Source: Trema orientale (Eukaryota > Streptophyta > Magnoliopsida > Rosales > Cannabaceae). Taken from it: 64,000 nucleotides of DNA. The stretch spans positions 305,456-369,455 of the forward strand of contig JXTC01000186.1 of NCBI GenBank assembly GCA_002914845.1, given 5' to 3'. The notes beneath the pieces are model-generated. The model searched no databases, was not told where the DNA came from, and was given only the letters and a program-made list of their open reading frames with translations. Below, piece by piece: positions 61,745 to 64,000 of this stretch; position 1 is the first letter of the stretch, and each line of letters opens with the position of its first letter. The position numbers and the translations under genes are program-made.

Positions 61745-61890
61745 TGCCCACTGGGGCTAGCTCAGTGAGTGGGATAGGGTGAAGATTGGGTAATAGGTTG
61801 GGAGTTCAACTCCCAGAGAATGTGAGTTATTTTCATTTAATTTGTAATAAGTGGATGTCATTAGTTAAGCCTCATTTTTAGAAAATTACA
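61745..61890 (+). mobile_element. tRNA-derived SINE-like element
   Basis: GGGGCTAGCTCAGTGAGTGG matches a polymerase III A box region (TAGCTCAGTNGG). GGGAGTTCAACTCCC, about 45 bases on, fits a B box. A non-tRNA tail follows (TTTGTAATAAGTGGATG). It does not fold as a complete tRNA. A similar tail occurs near 5.57-5.60 kb. Confidence 0.55.
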
Positions 61891-62169
61891 GTATCTCTTT
61901 CCCGTTGAAAATTTGATGATAAAAAGACTAATTATAGAATACTCTATTGTACTAATGTTCAAGACTGATACTTTACATTTTTAAATATCATTTTGTGTTA
62001 TTATCTTTGCAAAATATTTTTGTCTTAATTAAGCTATGTCTTCACGAACAAACTTTCCCCCTAATAGGCAAATAAAAAAGAGAAGTGGGGGTTGTAAACC
62101 AGCCAGTTGGGTTGGTTTCTACAATTTTCTTGAGCCAACCCAAAATGTTCGACCTCTGAAAGTTACAAG

Positions 62170-63055
62170 GGTGTTATAGCAAAATGACTAAATCTTGGGT
62201 CCAATTTAAGTAAATGTCCATTTTTCAAATGTTATAGCAAAATATCCAGTATATATGTTTATATATTAAGTATAAAATATTACATACTAAGTATAAAAAT
62301 TTATATATTCAGTACATTTCAATATGTTAATTGAAATTGGTAGATAAATATACCCACTAAGTGTAAAAATATATAATAAATATATATATAATCAAATTTA
62401 AAATATGTCAGCGTTGGAGCATTAATGAGTGATTAAAATGGTCAGAATAATGAGATTTGGAGCATTAATGAGTGAATGGATCTCATGCATTAAAGGACAA
62501 AATTATCTTTACAAAAGGGGCTTGATATTACGTATAAAGCATTAAATGCTTTTGATATTCACCAGGTGGAAATATGAGATGGTCAATTCTGTGTGCATTC
62601 CGTGTACTAAAGAAGGAAAGTGAAGTTAATTCTCTTGGCTGGTAAAACGTGTAGGAGCACCAGTATTGCACTATAAAAGCTCTTCTCACCCATTGTTAAA
62701 AATCATCCCAGAAAAGAGTGTAAGAAACACCAAGTGTTGTGAGAGTATTAGAGTGAGTTTACTCTTGAGAGTTAGAGACAAATACAATTTTTCTCTAAGG
62801 GTGTATTCGGGGTCTGGGGTGTGAGTTGTGAGTGTTGAGTGTAAACACTTGTAAAGGTTCTTTTTCTCCCAATAGTGAAAATCTGCAGCAGCTCCGTGGA
62901 CGTAGCCAATTTGGTGAACCACGCTAATTTTGTGTGTGTCCTATTTATTTATTTCGGCATTATTTTTACATTTATTTTATCACTTCCACTATTGTGTGTT
63001 TATTAGGAAGGTTATTCCCTAACAAAATATTGGTCTTTTACCTAAATTTCTCAAA
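62170..63055. mobile_element. Family B repeat, interrupted by a solo LTR
   Basis: The left part (62170-62405) and right part (63025-63055, TTGG then ACCTAAATTTCTC) align with the continuous copy at 18046-18320. The LTR at 62406-63024 separates them. Confidence 0.65.
62406..63024. mobile_element. Solo LTR of a Ty1-Copia-type retrotransposon (fossil)
   Basis: A 619-bp LTR starting TGTCAGCG and ending CCTAACA. It is flanked by a perfect 5-bp duplication AAATA (62401-62405 and 63025-63029). It contains a TATA-like CACTATAAAAG near 62671 and the CGTGGACGTAG ... TGAACCACG pair typical of Copia LTRs. No internal region or second LTR is present, so it is a single-LTR relic. The intact target duplication suggests it is fairly young. 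Confidence 0.85.
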
Positions 63056-64000
63056 TTATATTACAACCCAAGAAAAATCACAATACTATCCTAGTCAATG
63101 TAGGCCTAGAGTGATCAGCCTTAGATTGGATTAGCCTAATACCTAATCGGCTTGACCTTCTTTTCTTTATTTATTTATTTTTTTCTTTTTAAAAACTTAA
63201 ATGAAAGACTTATGGGCGTGGAAAGTTAATTATTAGTTGATGACCTTAAAGCTCTATGCATGAAATGGGCATATGGAGGGAATCATAGAGGACTTTATTA
63301 TTCTTGAGGAAATTTCATAGTGACTTTATTTATCAAAACAAAAATCAAAAGGACCTTTCTGTATGAAAATTTTTACAAAGTGAGTGAACTAATTAAAAAA
63401 TGCAACTAGATGAAGATTGTGGTGTTTCACAGTTACGAGAAATGGAAGCAAATCAAAAGAAAAAAAAATATATTGGAATCTAGGCTTTTCTGGGATAAAC
63501 GGAGTAGAAGACACATTTTCACTATTATTTGGCTGAGTTGGTAACCATCGACTTATCATTTACTGAACCCGCGACCCATAGATGTCGGGGCTGTGATTTT
63601 CCAACCTAGTCCCTATAGGCTCATGAAAACGTAAATTTTGGTTTGGATTAGGTTAGATTGAGCGAGTTGATCAGTTGGATTTTTATACCGCCATAGTGAT
63701 GACAATATAGAAACCCTGTACAATACAATTCATATTCATGAAAACACATTAATGCATAGGACTGCAAGACATATACGAACTTCTTCAGAGACATGTTTTT
63801 CACGGACATATGTTTCTCTATTCAATGAAATTATAATATTTCAATGTAATTGTTGGATATATTTTCCAACCTCTAATAAAAATATGCTACGATATAATAA
63901 AAGTCATAGAGTGGCCGGGCACACCCAAGTGCCGGACAATCTTTATCAAAGGTTAGTCGCTATCTACTGAATCAATGTAGCGACTACAAGGTTTACACAC
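63056..64000. other. Spacer at window end
   Basis: No gene supported. GGCTGAGTTGGTAACC near 63531 hints at a pol III A box, but no B box follows convincingly. The frame at 63752-63970 is unrecognised. Confidence 0.4.

Noticed and set aside
61745-61815. Possible functional tRNA gene
   Set aside because: A and B boxes are visible, but the arms do not form a full cloverleaf and the tail fits a SINE.
63525-63600. tRNA-like or SINE-like GGCTGAGTTGGTAACC segment
   Set aside because: It has an A-box-like word but no convincing B box or fold.

Overview
This window is AT-rich nuclear DNA from a flowering plant, most likely a eudicot. It has intron-bearing genes, long intergenic spaces full of small inverted-repeat transposons (MITEs), a chloroplast-derived fragment and a retrotransposon relic. 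I could not place it to species. Three genes can be supported: two GRAS transcription-factor genes of the HAIRY MERISTEM (HAM / SCL6-SCL22-SCL27) group on the minus strand, and one five-exon ATG8 autophagy gene on the plus strand. Almost every other open frame is short and falls in AT-rich or repeat DNA.

Layout. 1-7.8 kb: MITEs, including a side-by-side pair of Tourist-like elements, one of which carries a chloroplast ycf2 fragment, and a GC-rich-ended hAT MITE. 7.8-11.2 kb: HAM copy 1 with flanks. 11.2-22.8 kb: a dense bed of MITEs and decayed transposon pieces. 22.9-25.3 kb: a non-coding block (D1). 26.2-29.3 kb: HAM copy 2 with flanks. 29.3-33 kb: spacer with a hAT transposase remnant. 33.2-35.5 kb: block D2, the collinear partner of D1. 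35.5-56.2 kb: repeats, MITEs, a PIF/Harbinger transposase fragment and minisatellites. 56.2-58.6 kb: ATG8. 58.6-64 kb: AT-rich spacer with a SINE-like piece and a Copia-type solo LTR that has a clean target duplication.

The main structural point is that the two HAM genes are the visible part of a larger tandem duplication. Each unit runs from the 3' flank, through HAM, the 5' flank and a middle piece, to block D. Unit 1 (about 7.8-25.3 kb) is nearly twice as long as unit 2 (about 26.2-35.5 kb), mainly because transposons accumulated between HAM1 and D1. Both genes keep a perfect 21-nt miR171 target, so both should be under the same microRNA. Parts of D are conserved far better than neighbouring spacer, which makes D a candidate distal control region lying upstream of each HAM gene.

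The ATG8 protein has a clade-I-like body but its main reading frame stops exactly at the lipidation glycine, so it may not need ATG4 trimming. I saw no prokaryotic-type system and no evidence of a wholly new gene system. The most novel material is the architecture of the HAM duplication and its conserved distal DNA.
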